Shown here: in pieces, positions 1 to 8,427 of the stretch | Numbering within the stretch: the first letter of the stretch is position 1 | Layout: every line of letters begins with the position of its first letter | Origin: a candidate division WOR-3 bacterium | GTDB taxonomy: Bacteria > SDB-A | Direction of reading: 5' to 3' | DNA: 14,694 bases | Assembly (NCBI GenBank): GCA_016926475.1 | Contig: JAFGON010000052.1 | Span: 1 to 14,694, forward strand | Translations under genes and position numbers: made by a program | The notes under the pieces: generated by a model | What the model was told of the DNA's origin: nothing | The model's database searches: none | The model's input: only the letters and a program-made list of their open reading frames with translations

Positions 1-1
1 A

Positions 2-967
2 TATCCACTCAAATGGAAAATTATAGATTCATGCCCGTTATGTGGATCAAAAAAAATAACGTCTATATTTAAAAAATTCGGAATGAATTATTCAAAATGC
101 AGAAATTGCCAATTTGTTTTCCTCAACCCATCACCGACAAATGAGATGTTTTCAGATTTTTACAATTCACAGTATTACAACTCTGTCAGAGAATTTATCG
201 AAATCCCAAGAGCTTTAAGCTCGCAAACACATTCAAGCGTATCGGTCGGCTTCGATGAATATCGAGCGTTGTTTGAAAGCGTTACAGAATATGTCCAAAA
301 AGGTTATTGGCTTGATATTGGAGGTGGAATAGGAGCTTTTTTAAGCATGGTGGCAAACGCGACGAATTCCTTTAGATTATGTTTAAACGAGACAAACTCA
401 AAATCAGCCGAGTTTGCTAGAGGTCATTTTGGTTTTGAGGTTGTTGAATCAGATCTGGATAATAACCCTCAAATGAAAGAGACATTTGACGTACTGAGCC
501 TGATTTCTGTCGTCGAACACATACCATTGCCATTAGACTTTCTAAAGAAAGCTTTGAGAACTCTTAAAAATGGCGGTGTTTTGGTTTTGAACACGCCAAG
601 GTTTTCAAGGTTTAACAGATTGTTTTCAAAAGAATCTTCATACAATGTAATACCTCCATATCACGTCTCTCTTTTCGACGAAAACAACCTCTGTCTGATC
701 GAGAAATTGGGTCTTAAACTTCAAAAATTCTGGTTTAGCGGTCAGAACGCTTTCAGTTTTTTGGATTTACTTCATATAAGTGAGATGTGCGATGTAAAGA
801 TTCCTGAAAAGGGAGATGAAGAAATAGAAGTTTTAAGCGACATAAAACTCGGTTTAATGCAAAAAACCGCCTATAAAATGCTTTCGACTATAGATAAAAT
901 TATGAAAAATACAATCAGGAAAGTTGACGGAACAGACATGATGAATTTTGTTTTTGTAAAAAAATGA
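2..967 (+). CDS. Class I SAM-dependent methyltransferase with N-terminal zinc-ribbon motif, 5' end outside the window
   Basis: Probably transfers a methyl group from S-adenosylmethionine to a sugar, in the style of methyltransferases found in surface-polysaccharide clusters. The first in-window ATG is at 83, but the frame stays open to the left edge. The upstream codons encode CPLCG (cysteine codons at 32 and 41), which pairs with CRNC just after the ATG (cysteines at 98 and 107). This four-cysteine pattern followed by FVFLNP is typical of the zinc-binding head of this family, so the real start lies left of the window. Counting from the ATG at 83, the SAM-binding motif I is DIGGGIG at 78-84, an acidic residue ending strand 2 is E103, and the post-motif SVVEHIPLP is at 142-150. 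Its stop overlaps the next gene by 4 bases (ATGA). The fold assignment is firm; the substrate is inferred only from neighbours. Confidence 0.9.
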   Translation, partial: YPLKWKIIDSCPLCGSKKITSIFKKFGMNYSKCRNCQFVFLNPSPTNEMFSDFYNSQYYNSVREFIEIPRALSSQTHSSVSVGFDEYRALFESVTEYVQKGYWLDIGGGIGAFLSMVANATNSFRLCLNETNSKSAEFARGHFGFEVVESDLDNNPQMKETFDVLSLISVVEHIPLPLDFLKKALRTLKNGGVLVLNTPRFSRFNRLFSKESSYNVIPPYHVSLFDENNLCLIEKLGLKLQKFWFSGQNAFSFLDLLHISEMCDVKIPEKGDEEIEVLSDIKLGLMQKTAYKMLSTIDKIMKNTIRKVDGTDMMNFVFVKK

Positions 968-2154
968 AAAAAATCTGTATTGTCACTACAGTTGCTTATC
1001 AAAATGACAGCAGGGCTCTTAAACAATTAATCTCGCTTTCGAAAAATGGTTATAGTGTCGTGGGGGTTGAATTCGAAAAAAGCGATAATTTCGAATTTCC
1101 GGAAAACATTGATTTGATTCGCCCAATGCAGTCCCCGCAGATAAAACCGACACAAAAGCCAAGGCATAATATTTTCGGATGGATTGAAAAAAAAATTGTC
1201 TCTTGTAAAAATATTTTCAGATTTTATTTCTTGAATTGTATCTATTATCCCATGAGAATTATACCTTCAAGCGACTTATATATAATGCATTCACCTTTTC
1301 CTTTTTTACCGATTTTCTTCAGGACAAGAAACAAAAGAGCAAAATTTATCTACGACGCTCATGAGTATTATTTGGGACAGGGTGACATTTACCAGAATAC
1401 AATTCTAAAGAAAATTTATGATTTCTTGTTAGGTAAAATTGAGAAATATTCAATACATTATTCAAATGCTACTCTGACCGTGAGTCCGGGAATTTCAAAG
1501 GTGCTGAAAAAAAAGTATGCCGCGGAACCAGTTGTTATAATGAACGTTCACGATCGAACTTTAGACAAAGTTTCTAAAAGAGGCAATATTAGAGACTATT
1601 TCAAGAAAGAAGATTTCATTGTTCTCATGTCGGGAAATGGGAAAAACTGTGTAAATATTAACCTTTTAGTTGAAGCGGTTTTGTCGCTGGACAGAAAGTA
1701 TAAGTTAGTTCTGGTAGGGAAAAACCACAATCGGTTCATTGATAATTCTTACTTGAAATTCATAAATGACAGAATATATATATTTGATGACCTTGTAGCA
1801 AACGAAATAGTGCCATTTATAAAGGGATCGGATCTTGGCGTTGTACTTGTCGACAACACATATTCAAATTTCAAATATTGCTTGCCAAACAAGCTGTTCC
1901 AATACATCAGCGCTGAAATACCAATTCTTACTTCGGATTTGGAAGATGTAAATATGGTTGTGAAAAAAAACAAAATTGGAGAGATTTTCAGGATAAATTC
2001 AGCTCAATCGCTTGAAAAATCGATATATAGCATCTCTTCGGGAAAACCGATGCTGCCTTCAATGAAAATCTTTTTGAGACGTGCTGAGAAAAAATACAAT
2101 TGGAAGATCGAAGAAAAAAAGTTTATCACTGTTTTAGAAAATCTTGAGGAATGA
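964..2154 (+). CDS. Glycosyltransferase, GT4-like (GT-B fold)
   Basis: Probable retaining glycosyltransferase adding a sugar from a nucleotide-sugar donor to a growing lipid-linked glycan at the cytoplasmic face of the membrane. The 396-residue length suits a GT-B enzyme. The N-terminal Rossmann-like half begins KKICIVTTV and carries NDSRA at 14-18. DAHEYY at 131-136 is the acceptor-side motif common in GT4 proteins. The C-terminal donor-binding half has LVLVGK at 248-253 and LPNKLFQYISAEIPIL at 307-322, where many relatives have a conserved P-x-K-x-x-E/Q-Y motif. The start ATG overlaps the stop of the methyltransferase (ATGA), which supports coupled translation. Organisation and motifs resemble the gene at 7336-8427, so the two may be paralogues. 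Donor and acceptor are not predictable. Confidence 0.87.
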   Translation: MKKICIVTTVAYQNDSRALKQLISLSKNGYSVVGVEFEKSDNFEFPENIDLIRPMQSPQIKPTQKPRHNIFGWIEKKIVSCKNIFRFYFLNCIYYPMRIIPSSDLYIMHSPFPFLPIFFRTRNKRAKFIYDAHEYYLGQGDIYQNTILKKIYDFLLGKIEKYSIHYSNATLTVSPGISKVLKKKYAAEPVVIMNVHDRTLDKVSKRGNIRDYFKKEDFIVLMSGNGKNCVNINLLVEAVLSLDRKYKLVLVGKNHNRFIDNSYLKFINDRIYIFDDLVANEIVPFIKGSDLGVVLVDNTYSNFKYCLPNKLFQYISAEIPILTSDLEDVNMVVKKNKIGEIFRINSAQSLEKSIYSISSGKPMLPSMKIFLRRAEKKYNWKIEEKKFITVLENLEE

Positions 2155-3449
2155 GAGTGAAAAAAAATATTTTGATTGTTTACGCTTACAGAGATTTTCC
2201 TCTGAGAGTCGCGATAAAAGATCATCTCTATTCTTTTAAAAAGCATTCAGACTCAAGATGCTTTTATCTGAACATTCAAGAGAGAAAATTTCCAGTGTGG
2301 CTGTCAAGGGTTGAATTCGATTTGATAATATTTCATACTATTTTTCTTTCCTCGAGGTGGAACAGGGTTCTGTTCAAAAAACTAAAAGAAAAGTTGATGC
2401 CTCTCAAAGAAATAAGGGCACTAAAAGCCGCTTTACCTCAGGATGAATTTGTCAATATGGATCAAGTGCGTGATTTTATAGGAGATTTCAATGTTGAATA
2501 TGTGTTTTCCGTTTCCCCTCCTTCCGAATGGGAAAAGATTTATAGAGATCTGGCGAAATCTGAATTTGTAAAAATAAAGGAAGTTTTGACCGGGTACATT
2601 TCCGAGAGCAGAATAGATAAAGAATCTAAGAAAAATAATAATCTAAAAAGAAAAATAGATATAGGTTACAGGGCATGGAAGGCTTCTTTTTGGCTAGGAA
2701 AACACGGTCAACTTAAGTCGCTTGTTGCAGATAAATTTAAAATGAAATCGCTTGAATATGGCTTAAAAACTGATATTTCGACTAGAGACGAAGATACAAT
2801 AAAAGGCGAAGAATGGTTTGATTTTCTGAGAGAGTGCAAATATACTATCGGGGTGGAAGGAGGTTCGAGTATTCTGGATGACGATGGAAGCATAAGGGAG
2901 AGAACCGAAAAATACTTGGAAATAAATCCTGGAGCAAGCTTTAAAGAGGTTGAAAATAATTGTTTTCCAGGAATTGACGGTAACCTCGGCCTTTTCGCAT
3001 TATCTCCAAGACATTTTGAAGCCTGTTTGACGAAGACGTGTCAAATTTTAGTCGAGGGAGAGTATAACGGTATATTCAAGCCTTGGGTCCATTATATACC
3101 AATCGATAAAGAATTTAAAAGCCTTGAAAAAATTCTCGATATAGTCAAAAAAGACGATATCAGAAAAGAAATCGCAGAAAATGCTTTCAGAGATATTGTT
3201 TTACAAGAAAATTATACCTACAAAAAATTTGTACAGAAAATATTCGAAACTGTGTTTCGAGAAGAGAAAGTCAAATACAAAAACAACAACCGGTCTCAGA
3301 TCTGTTATTTTTTAAACGAAATCTGTGAATTATCGGCTTGGGCAAAAATATATTTTTACATTGAATTGAGATCAAAAATCGTCGAAATGTTACCCAAACC
3401 AATCATTGCAACTCTTAAAAGGTTGGTCGGAAAAAGATGTGCGGCGTAG
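2151..3449 (+). CDS. Glycosyltransferase-like protein of glycan clusters (CgeB/family 1-like C-terminus)
   Basis: A 432-residue protein that looks like a divergent GT-B glycosyltransferase, less clear than its neighbours. Visible blocks are a Rossmann-like start (ILIVYAYRD), IGYRAWKASFWLG at 171-183, GVEGGSS at 234-240 followed by an acidic DDDGS, the stretch NPGASFKEVENNCFPGIDG at 259-277, ALSPRHFEA at 283-291, and LVEGEYNGIFKPWVHYIPID at 300-319. The last block resembles the donor-site region of CgeB/family 1 proteins, where an aspartate- or glutamate-rich loop precedes a helix that scans along the C-terminus. The ATG at 2151 overlaps the previous stop (ATGA), but the Shine-Dalgarno-like GAGGA at 2146-2150 touches it. 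A GTG at 2157 has the same GAGGA six bases upstream and gives MKKNILIVYAYRD, so it is a good alternative start. The 3' end overlaps asnB by 13 bases. Substrate is unknown. Confidence 0.68.
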   Translation: MRVKKNILIVYAYRDFPLRVAIKDHLYSFKKHSDSRCFYLNIQERKFPVWLSRVEFDLIIFHTIFLSSRWNRVLFKKLKEKLMPLKEIRALKAALPQDEFVNMDQVRDFIGDFNVEYVFSVSPPSEWEKIYRDLAKSEFVKIKEVLTGYISESRIDKESKKNNNLKRKIDIGYRAWKASFWLGKHGQLKSLVADKFKMKSLEYGLKTDISTRDEDTIKGEEWFDFLRECKYTIGVEGGSSILDDDGSIRERTEKYLEINPGASFKEVENNCFPGIDGNLGLFALSPRHFEACLTKTCQILVEGEYNGIFKPWVHYIPIDKEFKSLEKILDIVKKDDIRKEIAENAFRDIVLQENYTYKKFVQKIFETVFREEKVKYKNNNRSQICYFLNEICELSAWAKIYFYIELRSKIVEMLPKPIIATLKRLVGKRCAA

Positions 3450-5347
3450 CTGGTATTTTTGATTTAAGCGGTAACAAAATACGCGGCTTGGATAAAAAAC
3501 TCCGTGTAATGAATAAACTTCAAGCTCACCGAGGTCCCGATGATGAAAATATATGGAGACATCGAGACGGATTTGTTGGATTAGCGCACAAAAGGCTCAG
3601 TGTCATAGATCTCGCCAATGGAAAGCAACCAATGACAGATGAAAACGGCAACGTCGTCATTTTCAACGGAGAGATTTACAACTACAAGGAAATCAGGGAT
3701 GAAATCGGAAAGGAGAATTTTAAAACCGATTCTGATACCGAGGTTATATTGAAATCCTATTGTAAATGGGGGATAGATTGCCTCCAGAAATTCAGGGGAA
3801 TGTTCGCATTTGTCCTTTGGGATGATCGACAAAAATCCCTGTTCTGCGCAAGGGACAGATTCGGGATAAAGCCTCTTTATTATTTCTTGCAGGGGGGGAT
3901 ATTTTATTTCGCATCTGAAGTAAAAGCGCTCATGCCCTTTATAAACACAATTGAAACCGATGTTGAAGGGTTCAAAGATTATCTCACTTTTCAATTTTGC
4001 CTGGACGGAAAAACCCTGTTCAAAGATATAAAAGAATTATTGCCAGCGCATTACATGACAATTAGTTATTCTAAAATCGAGACTTCAAGATACTGGCAGG
4101 TTTATTTCAACATCGATTTCAACCACACTGAGAAATATTTCTCGGAAATGACTGAAAATCTTTTCATACAGTCAATCAAATACCATAAAATCAGTGACGT
4201 GAAAATCGGAGGTTATCTTAGCGGAGGTCTGGATTCTAGCTTGGTCAATTTATTCGCTTCAAAAGGAATTGAAAAAGACTATGTTGGTTTTAACGGAAGA
4301 TTCGGTGAATTAAAAGATTATGATGAAAGTCATTTTGCAAGAGTTTTATCTGAATTCAGCGGTTTTGATCTTCATTATATCGACATCACTTCAGATGATT
4401 TCATCGACAACATAGAAAAAGTCATTTACCATTTGGATTATCCGGTGGCTGGTCCAGGCTCATTTCCGCAGTTTATGGTTTCTTCGGTTGTGAAAAGACA
4501 CAGAAAAGTTGTACTTGGAGGGCAAGGAGCTGACGAAATATTTGGAGGGTATGCCCGTTACCTGATGGCTTATTTTGAACAATGTATTAAAGGCGCCATA
4601 GATGGCACATTGAATAATGGTAATTTCATTGTGACTTATGAATCAATAATTCCTAACTTAAAAACGCTCAGCAATTATAAACCTCTTTTCAAGGAATTTT
4701 GGGCTCAAGGTCTTTTTGAAGATATGGACAGCCGATATTTCAGGCTTGTAAACAGGAGAAACACTCTTAAAGACGAAATAAAATGGAACAATCTCGGCGA
4801 TTATTCACCTTATGAAACATTCAGAAAAATTTTCAGCGCTGAAAACGTCGGGAAAGAATCTTATTTCGACAAAATGACCCATTTTGATTTTAAAACTCTT
4901 TTACCGGCTTTATTGCACGTCGAAGACAGGATGAGCATGGCTTTCGGTGTTGAATCAAGAGTGCCTTTTCTTGACCACAAACTCGTGGAATTTGTCGCGA
5001 CAGCACCATCAAACGTCAAATTCAAAGATGGAGAACTAAAGCATTTGCTAAGAACGTCTGTCGGGAAGTTACTACCCCCGATTATTAATAACAGAAAAGA
5101 CAAGATGGGATTTCCTGTGCCTCTGGTCAAATGGATGAAAAATGAATTGAAAGCTTATTTTTTGGATATTTTTTCATCGGAAGCGGCTTCCCACAGACCT
5201 TATGTAGACAATTCGGGAATTGCTTCTTCACTTTCGGATGAAAGAGAATTCGGCAGAAAGATATGGGGTCTTCTATGCATTGAAATATGGCAAAAACAGT
5301 TTCATGACAGAGAAACCTATTTTAAAACATTAATAAAAGAGGAATGA
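3437..5347 (+). CDS. asnB: Asparagine synthase (glutamine-hydrolysing), AsnB-type amidotransferase
   Basis: Uses ATP and glutamine-derived ammonia to amidate a carboxylate: aspartate in classical AsnB, or possibly a uronic acid in a glycan cluster. At 636 residues it is full length. The N-terminal class II glutaminase domain has the nucleophile Cys2 immediately after Met1 (MCGVAGIF), AHRGPDD at 30-36, NGEIYN at 77-82, DTEVIL and the canonical RDRFGIKPLYY loop. The C-terminal synthetase domain has the PP-loop SGGLDSS at 262-268, GGQGADEIFGG from 361, and DRMSMAFGVESRVPFLDH. All expected catalytic residues are present, so it is probably active. The start is fixed because Cys2 must be exposed by Met removal; it overlaps the previous gene by 13 bases. 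The epimerase gene follows one base after the stop. Sitting inside a sugar-modifying operon favours amidation of a glycan precursor, but asparagine synthesis cannot be excluded. Confidence 0.95.
   Translation: MCGVAGIFDLSGNKIRGLDKKLRVMNKLQAHRGPDDENIWRHRDGFVGLAHKRLSVIDLANGKQPMTDENGNVVIFNGEIYNYKEIRDEIGKENFKTDSDTEVILKSYCKWGIDCLQKFRGMFAFVLWDDRQKSLFCARDRFGIKPLYYFLQGGIFYFASEVKALMPFINTIETDVEGFKDYLTFQFCLDGKTLFKDIKELLPAHYMTISYSKIETSRYWQVYFNIDFNHTEKYFSEMTENLFIQSIKYHKISDVKIGGYLSGGLDSSLVNLFASKGIEKDYVGFNGRFGELKDYDESHFARVLSEFSGFDLHYIDITSDDFIDNIEKVIYHLDYPVAGPGSFPQFMVSSVVKRHRKVVLGGQGADEIFGGYARYLMAYFEQCIKGAIDGTLNNGNFIVTYESIIPNLKTLSNYKPLFKEFWAQGLFEDMDSRYFRLVNRRNTLKDEIKWNNLGDYSPYETFRKIFSAENVGKESYFDKMTHFDFKTLLPALLHVEDRMSMAFGVESRVPFLDHKLVEFVATAPSNVKFKDGELKHLLRTSVGKLLPPIINNRKDKMGFPVPLVKWMKNELKAYFLDIFSSEAASHRPYVDNSGIASSLSDEREFGRKIWGLLCIEIWQKQFHDRETYFKTLIKEE
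5338..5343 (+). promoter_or_regulatory. Ribosome binding site of the first epimerase gene
   Basis: AGAGGA ends five bases before the ATG at 5349 and lies inside the last codons of asnB. It is one of the clearest Shine-Dalgarno sequences in the cluster and supports the annotated start one base past the asnB stop. Confidence 0.75.
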
Positions 5348-5348
5348 T

Positions 5349-6284
5349 ATGAAAGTTTTAATTACCGGAGGAGCTGGTTTCATTGGATCTCACCTGGCTG
5401 ATAAATTAATTGAAAGAGGGGATGAGGTCGTCGTAGTTGATAACCTGGCAACCGGCAGAAAAGAAAACGTAAACAGCAAAGTGGTTTTTTTTGAAATGGA
5501 CATTTCAAATGACGATCAACTCGGGAAAATTTTTTCTGAACACAGACCTGAAACCGTCATACATGCAGCTGCTTCCTATAAATCTCCCGACGACTGGAGA
5601 GAGGACGTAAAAACAAACGTATTGGGAACTGTTAATGTTTTAAAACATTCAAAAGAAACCGATGTCAGGCGTCTTATTTATTTTCAGACATCCCTTTGTT
5701 ACGGATTGAATCCTATTGAACAACCAATAACATTGAACCATCCTCTTTTTGAAGGAAAATACAACGGAGGCAGCAGTTATGCCATTACGAAAACTGCTGG
5801 AGAATTGTTTATTTCATTGAGCGGATTAAATTTCATATCGTTTAGACTTGCCAACGCATACGGCCCCCGAAATTTAAGCGGCCCTCTGCCGACATTTTAC
5901 AAACGATTGATGTCCGGTGAAAAATGCTTTGTGGCTGACACTAGAAGAGACTTTATCTATATTGACGATTTGATAGCGGTTGTCATAAAAGCGATTTCAA
6001 TGACTGAAAAGAGCGGTTTTTATCATGTGTCTTCAGGCAAGGATTACTCCATAAAAGAACTATATGATACTCTTTCGAAATTCATAGACGAATCAAAAAA
6101 ACAAAAAGCAGAATTTAAGCCCAGATCTCCTGACGACACTTACACCATTCTCTTGGACCCCCAAAAAACCTGGGTTGATTTTAACTGGCAAGTTCATACA
6201 TCTCTTGAAGAAGGCATCAAATCAGCTGTGGAGTGGTACAGAGAAAACAGGATTGAAACAACTTACACCCATCTCAAAAAATGA
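5349..6284 (+). CDS. NAD-dependent epimerase/dehydratase (extended SDR), UDP-sugar 4-epimerase-like
   Basis: Extended short-chain dehydrogenase/reductase acting on a nucleotide sugar in the cytosol, most likely as an epimerase. The NAD-binding GGAGFIG is at 7-13, and the acidic DN at 31-32 after VVVV is typical for NAD rather than NADP. Catalytic candidates are T114/S115 in TSLCYG, Y144 and K148 (SYAITK). The substrate half contains FRLANAYGPRN and RRDFIYIDDL, both typical of UDP-glucose 4-epimerase relatives. The 311-residue length is normal. It starts one base after the asnB stop behind a clear ribosome binding site, and its stop overlaps the next SDR gene by 4 bases (ATGA). It presumably supplies a sugar donor for the adjacent glycosyltransferases. 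The precise reaction (4-epimerase, dehydratase or reductase) is not fixed by these motifs. Confidence 0.9.
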   Translation: MKVLITGGAGFIGSHLADKLIERGDEVVVVDNLATGRKENVNSKVVFFEMDISNDDQLGKIFSEHRPETVIHAAASYKSPDDWREDVKTNVLGTVNVLKHSKETDVRRLIYFQTSLCYGLNPIEQPITLNHPLFEGKYNGGSSYAITKTAGELFISLSGLNFISFRLANAYGPRNLSGPLPTFYKRLMSGEKCFVADTRRDFIYIDDLIAVVIKAISMTEKSGFYHVSSGKDYSIKELYDTLSKFIDESKKQKAEFKPRSPDDTYTILLDPQKTWVDFNWQVHTSLEEGIKSAVEWYRENRIETTYTHLKK

Positions 6285-7339
6285 TAGAAGACAAGCTCTT
6301 AGGTTCACGGATACTGATCACAGGCGGGGCGGGTTTTGTAGGTTCTAATCTTGTAAAAAAAATCCTTCTTTCAAAATGCTTTTCTATTACAGTAATAGAT
6401 AATTTTTTGTCTTCTGAAAAGGAAAATCTTCCCAATGACACTAGGATAAAACTGATAGAAGGATCCTGCGCCGATGACCAAATTTTAGAAAATCTCGGTG
6501 ATGAATTTGACCATGTGTTCCACTTGGCGACTTTTCATGGAAATCAGAATTCAATATTTGATCCTATCGCCGATCATGAAAACAACTTGTTGACTTCTTT
6601 GAAATTCTTCAAAAAAATATCAGATTTTAAAAAAGTAAAAATGACCGTGTATTCTTCCGCTGGTTGCACAACCGCGGCTAAAACTTACGATACACCTGAG
6701 CCTACAAAAGAATCAGATGTTGTGTCTTTGTACATGGATTCACCATACCAGATATCAAAAATTGCCGGAGAGCTCTACGCCAATTATTTTTTTTTAAACA
6801 AAGGTTTAAAAATTGTTAAAGCTAGATTTCAAAACGTCTATGGACCGGGTGAAATTCTTGGTGCTGGCAAATGGAGGGGCACTATTTCAACTATTTGGAG
6901 AAATGTCGTGCCTGTGTTTATTTACAGAGCTTTGAAAAAAAAACCTCTTTTACTTGAAAACAGCGGTAATTCTTCAAGAGATTTTATTTTTGTGGATGAT
7001 ATCGCTGAAGGACTTTTAAAAGCGGCAATTTTGGGCAAGAGCGGAGAAGTATACAACTTGGCAAGCGGTGTGGAAACCGGAATTTTTGAATTGGCTCAAG
7101 AAATCAACAGATTATGCGACAATCAGAACAACATTGATTTGCTGCCAAGAAGAAACTGGGATAGATCTGGCAGGCGTTTTGGTGACATAGAAAAATCTTC
7201 TCGCGATTTGAATTTTCACCCAAAAGTTTCACTGGCAGAAGGTCTGGAAAAAACAATATCATGGACTAGGGAAAATATGCGGATCATAGAATCGTGCATA
7301 AAAAAGCATGATAAACAAATTTCGGTCTTGTCGAATTGA
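6281..7339 (+). CDS. Second NAD-dependent epimerase/dehydratase (extended SDR)
   Basis: A second, longer extended SDR (352 residues) of nucleotide-sugar metabolism. GGAGFVG lies at 15-21, an acidic DN follows strand 2 at 40-41, S125/S126 sit in the YSSAGC segment, and the Y-x3-K pair is Y156 and K160 (SPYQISK). Later blocks are ARFQNVYGPGE and SRDFIFVDDIAEGL, again typical of the epimerase/dehydratase family. Between them is an insert around WRGTISTIWRNVVPVFIYRALKKKP that the first SDR lacks, so the two probably act on different sugars or in successive steps. The ATG overlaps the preceding stop (ATGA). No obvious ribosome binding site precedes it, so translation is probably coupled. Its stop overlaps the following gene through TTGA. 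The exact activity is not determined. Confidence 0.88.
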   Translation: MIEDKLLGSRILITGGAGFVGSNLVKKILLSKCFSITVIDNFLSSEKENLPNDTRIKLIEGSCADDQILENLGDEFDHVFHLATFHGNQNSIFDPIADHENNLLTSLKFFKKISDFKKVKMTVYSSAGCTTAAKTYDTPEPTKESDVVSLYMDSPYQISKIAGELYANYFFLNKGLKIVKARFQNVYGPGEILGAGKWRGTISTIWRNVVPVFIYRALKKKPLLLENSGNSSRDFIFVDDIAEGLLKAAILGKSGEVYNLASGVETGIFELAQEINRLCDNQNNIDLLPRRNWDRSGRRFGDIEKSSRDLNFHPKVSLAEGLEKTISWTRENMRIIESCIKKHDKQISVLSN

Positions 7340-8427
7340 AGAAAAAGAAAATCTTAATTGTCACTCACACCGACATAAGCAATGACCCGAGAATAACAAA
7401 GCATCTTAACTATTTTCGCAAAAAGGACTGGCAAGTTGAATGTTTGGATGGCAGAGGACGCGTTGATTCTATAAGTTTCTTTTTTTTCTTTGTAAAATTG
7501 CTGATTAGAGACATAATCGGAGCTTATTCAGAAAAATACAAATGGATTAAGAAAAAAATTAAGAGAGAATTCCGACCAAGCTTGATTCTTGTAAACGATT
7601 GGCCTACTCTTCCACTTGCCTGCGCTTTAAAAAAAAGATACTCGGCGAAACTTATTTATGATGTGCACGAGTGGTCGAGAGAGGAACATTTACGGGATAT
7701 TAAAAAAAGAATTTCTGTGATTCCAGCTTGCGAAAAAATCGAGAATAAATTTATCCATTGCGCCGATGCAGTTTATACGGTTAACGAGTCCATAAAATTT
7801 AAAATAAGAGAGTTTTATGGAATTGAATCTGAAATTATCAGAAATTGCGCTTTTAAAGCTGACATAAAACCTGAAGATAAAAAGTTCTGTCACCCAGTAA
7901 AATTCTATTACCACGGGGTGTATTTACCGATGAGAAAGATTGAAATATTCGCTAAAGCAATAAGCCATTTCCCTGAAAGATTTGAGTTGTACCTTAGGCT
8001 TGTCGGGAAGATTTCAAAACTTAAACATTTTTGTTCTGGTATGAAAAATGTTTATTTCGTAGATCCAGTCCAAATGAAGGATCTTATAATCCAATCTCAG
8101 GACTACGATGTAGGAGTTGCATACATTTACCCTTCGAATTTCAACAACCTAATATCCCTTCCCAATAAATTTTTTGAATACATTATGGCCGGCCTTCCTG
8201 TTTTCAGCGGACCTTCTCCTGAGATGAAAAAAATAATTGATGAATTCAACATCGGGTTTGTCAGCGAAGGTTTTTCAGTCCGATCTATTGTAAGAACTTT
8301 AGATGAAATTTCTACAGAGAAGGTAAAAAAAGCTTACATGAATGTTTTTAAAGCTCGGGAGAAACTCAACTCCGACATCGAGTGGGAAAAGATTGTCAAA
8401 AAAGCGGATTCATTGATCAATGAATAA
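7336..8427 (+). CDS. Glycosyltransferase, GT4-like, with a TTG start
   Basis: Probable GT-B glycosyltransferase, 363 residues. The N-terminal half has KKKILIVTHT and NDPRI near residue 16; YDVHEW is at 108-113; the C-terminal donor-site region has LPNKFFEYIMAGLPV at 275-289 followed by PEMKKII. A run of phenylalanines near residue 48 (FFFFFF) precedes KLLIRD, perhaps for membrane association. The only upstream start option is TTG at 7336, which overlaps the preceding stop as TTGA. No in-frame ATG occurs near the N-terminus, and starting later would remove the first Rossmann strand. The 3' end overlaps the next gene by 8 bases. Its motifs resemble the gene at 964-2154, and it probably adds a different residue of the same glycan. 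Confidence 0.84.
   Translation: MKKKKILIVTHTDISNDPRITKHLNYFRKKDWQVECLDGRGRVDSISFFFFFVKLLIRDIIGAYSEKYKWIKKKIKREFRPSLILVNDWPTLPLACALKKRYSAKLIYDVHEWSREEHLRDIKKRISVIPACEKIENKFIHCADAVYTVNESIKFKIREFYGIESEIIRNCAFKADIKPEDKKFCHPVKFYYHGVYLPMRKIEIFAKAISHFPERFELYLRLVGKISKLKHFCSGMKNVYFVDPVQMKDLIIQSQDYDVGVAYIYPSNFNNLISLPNKFFEYIMAGLPVFSGPSPEMKKIIDEFNIGFVSEGFSVRSIVRTLDEISTEKVKKAYMNVFKAREKLNSDIEWEKIVKKADSLINE

Noticed and set aside
3581-3994. A 137-codon - strand frame inside the first asnB
   Set aside because: It mirrors the conserved glutaminase domain and has no own start signals or recognisable motifs.
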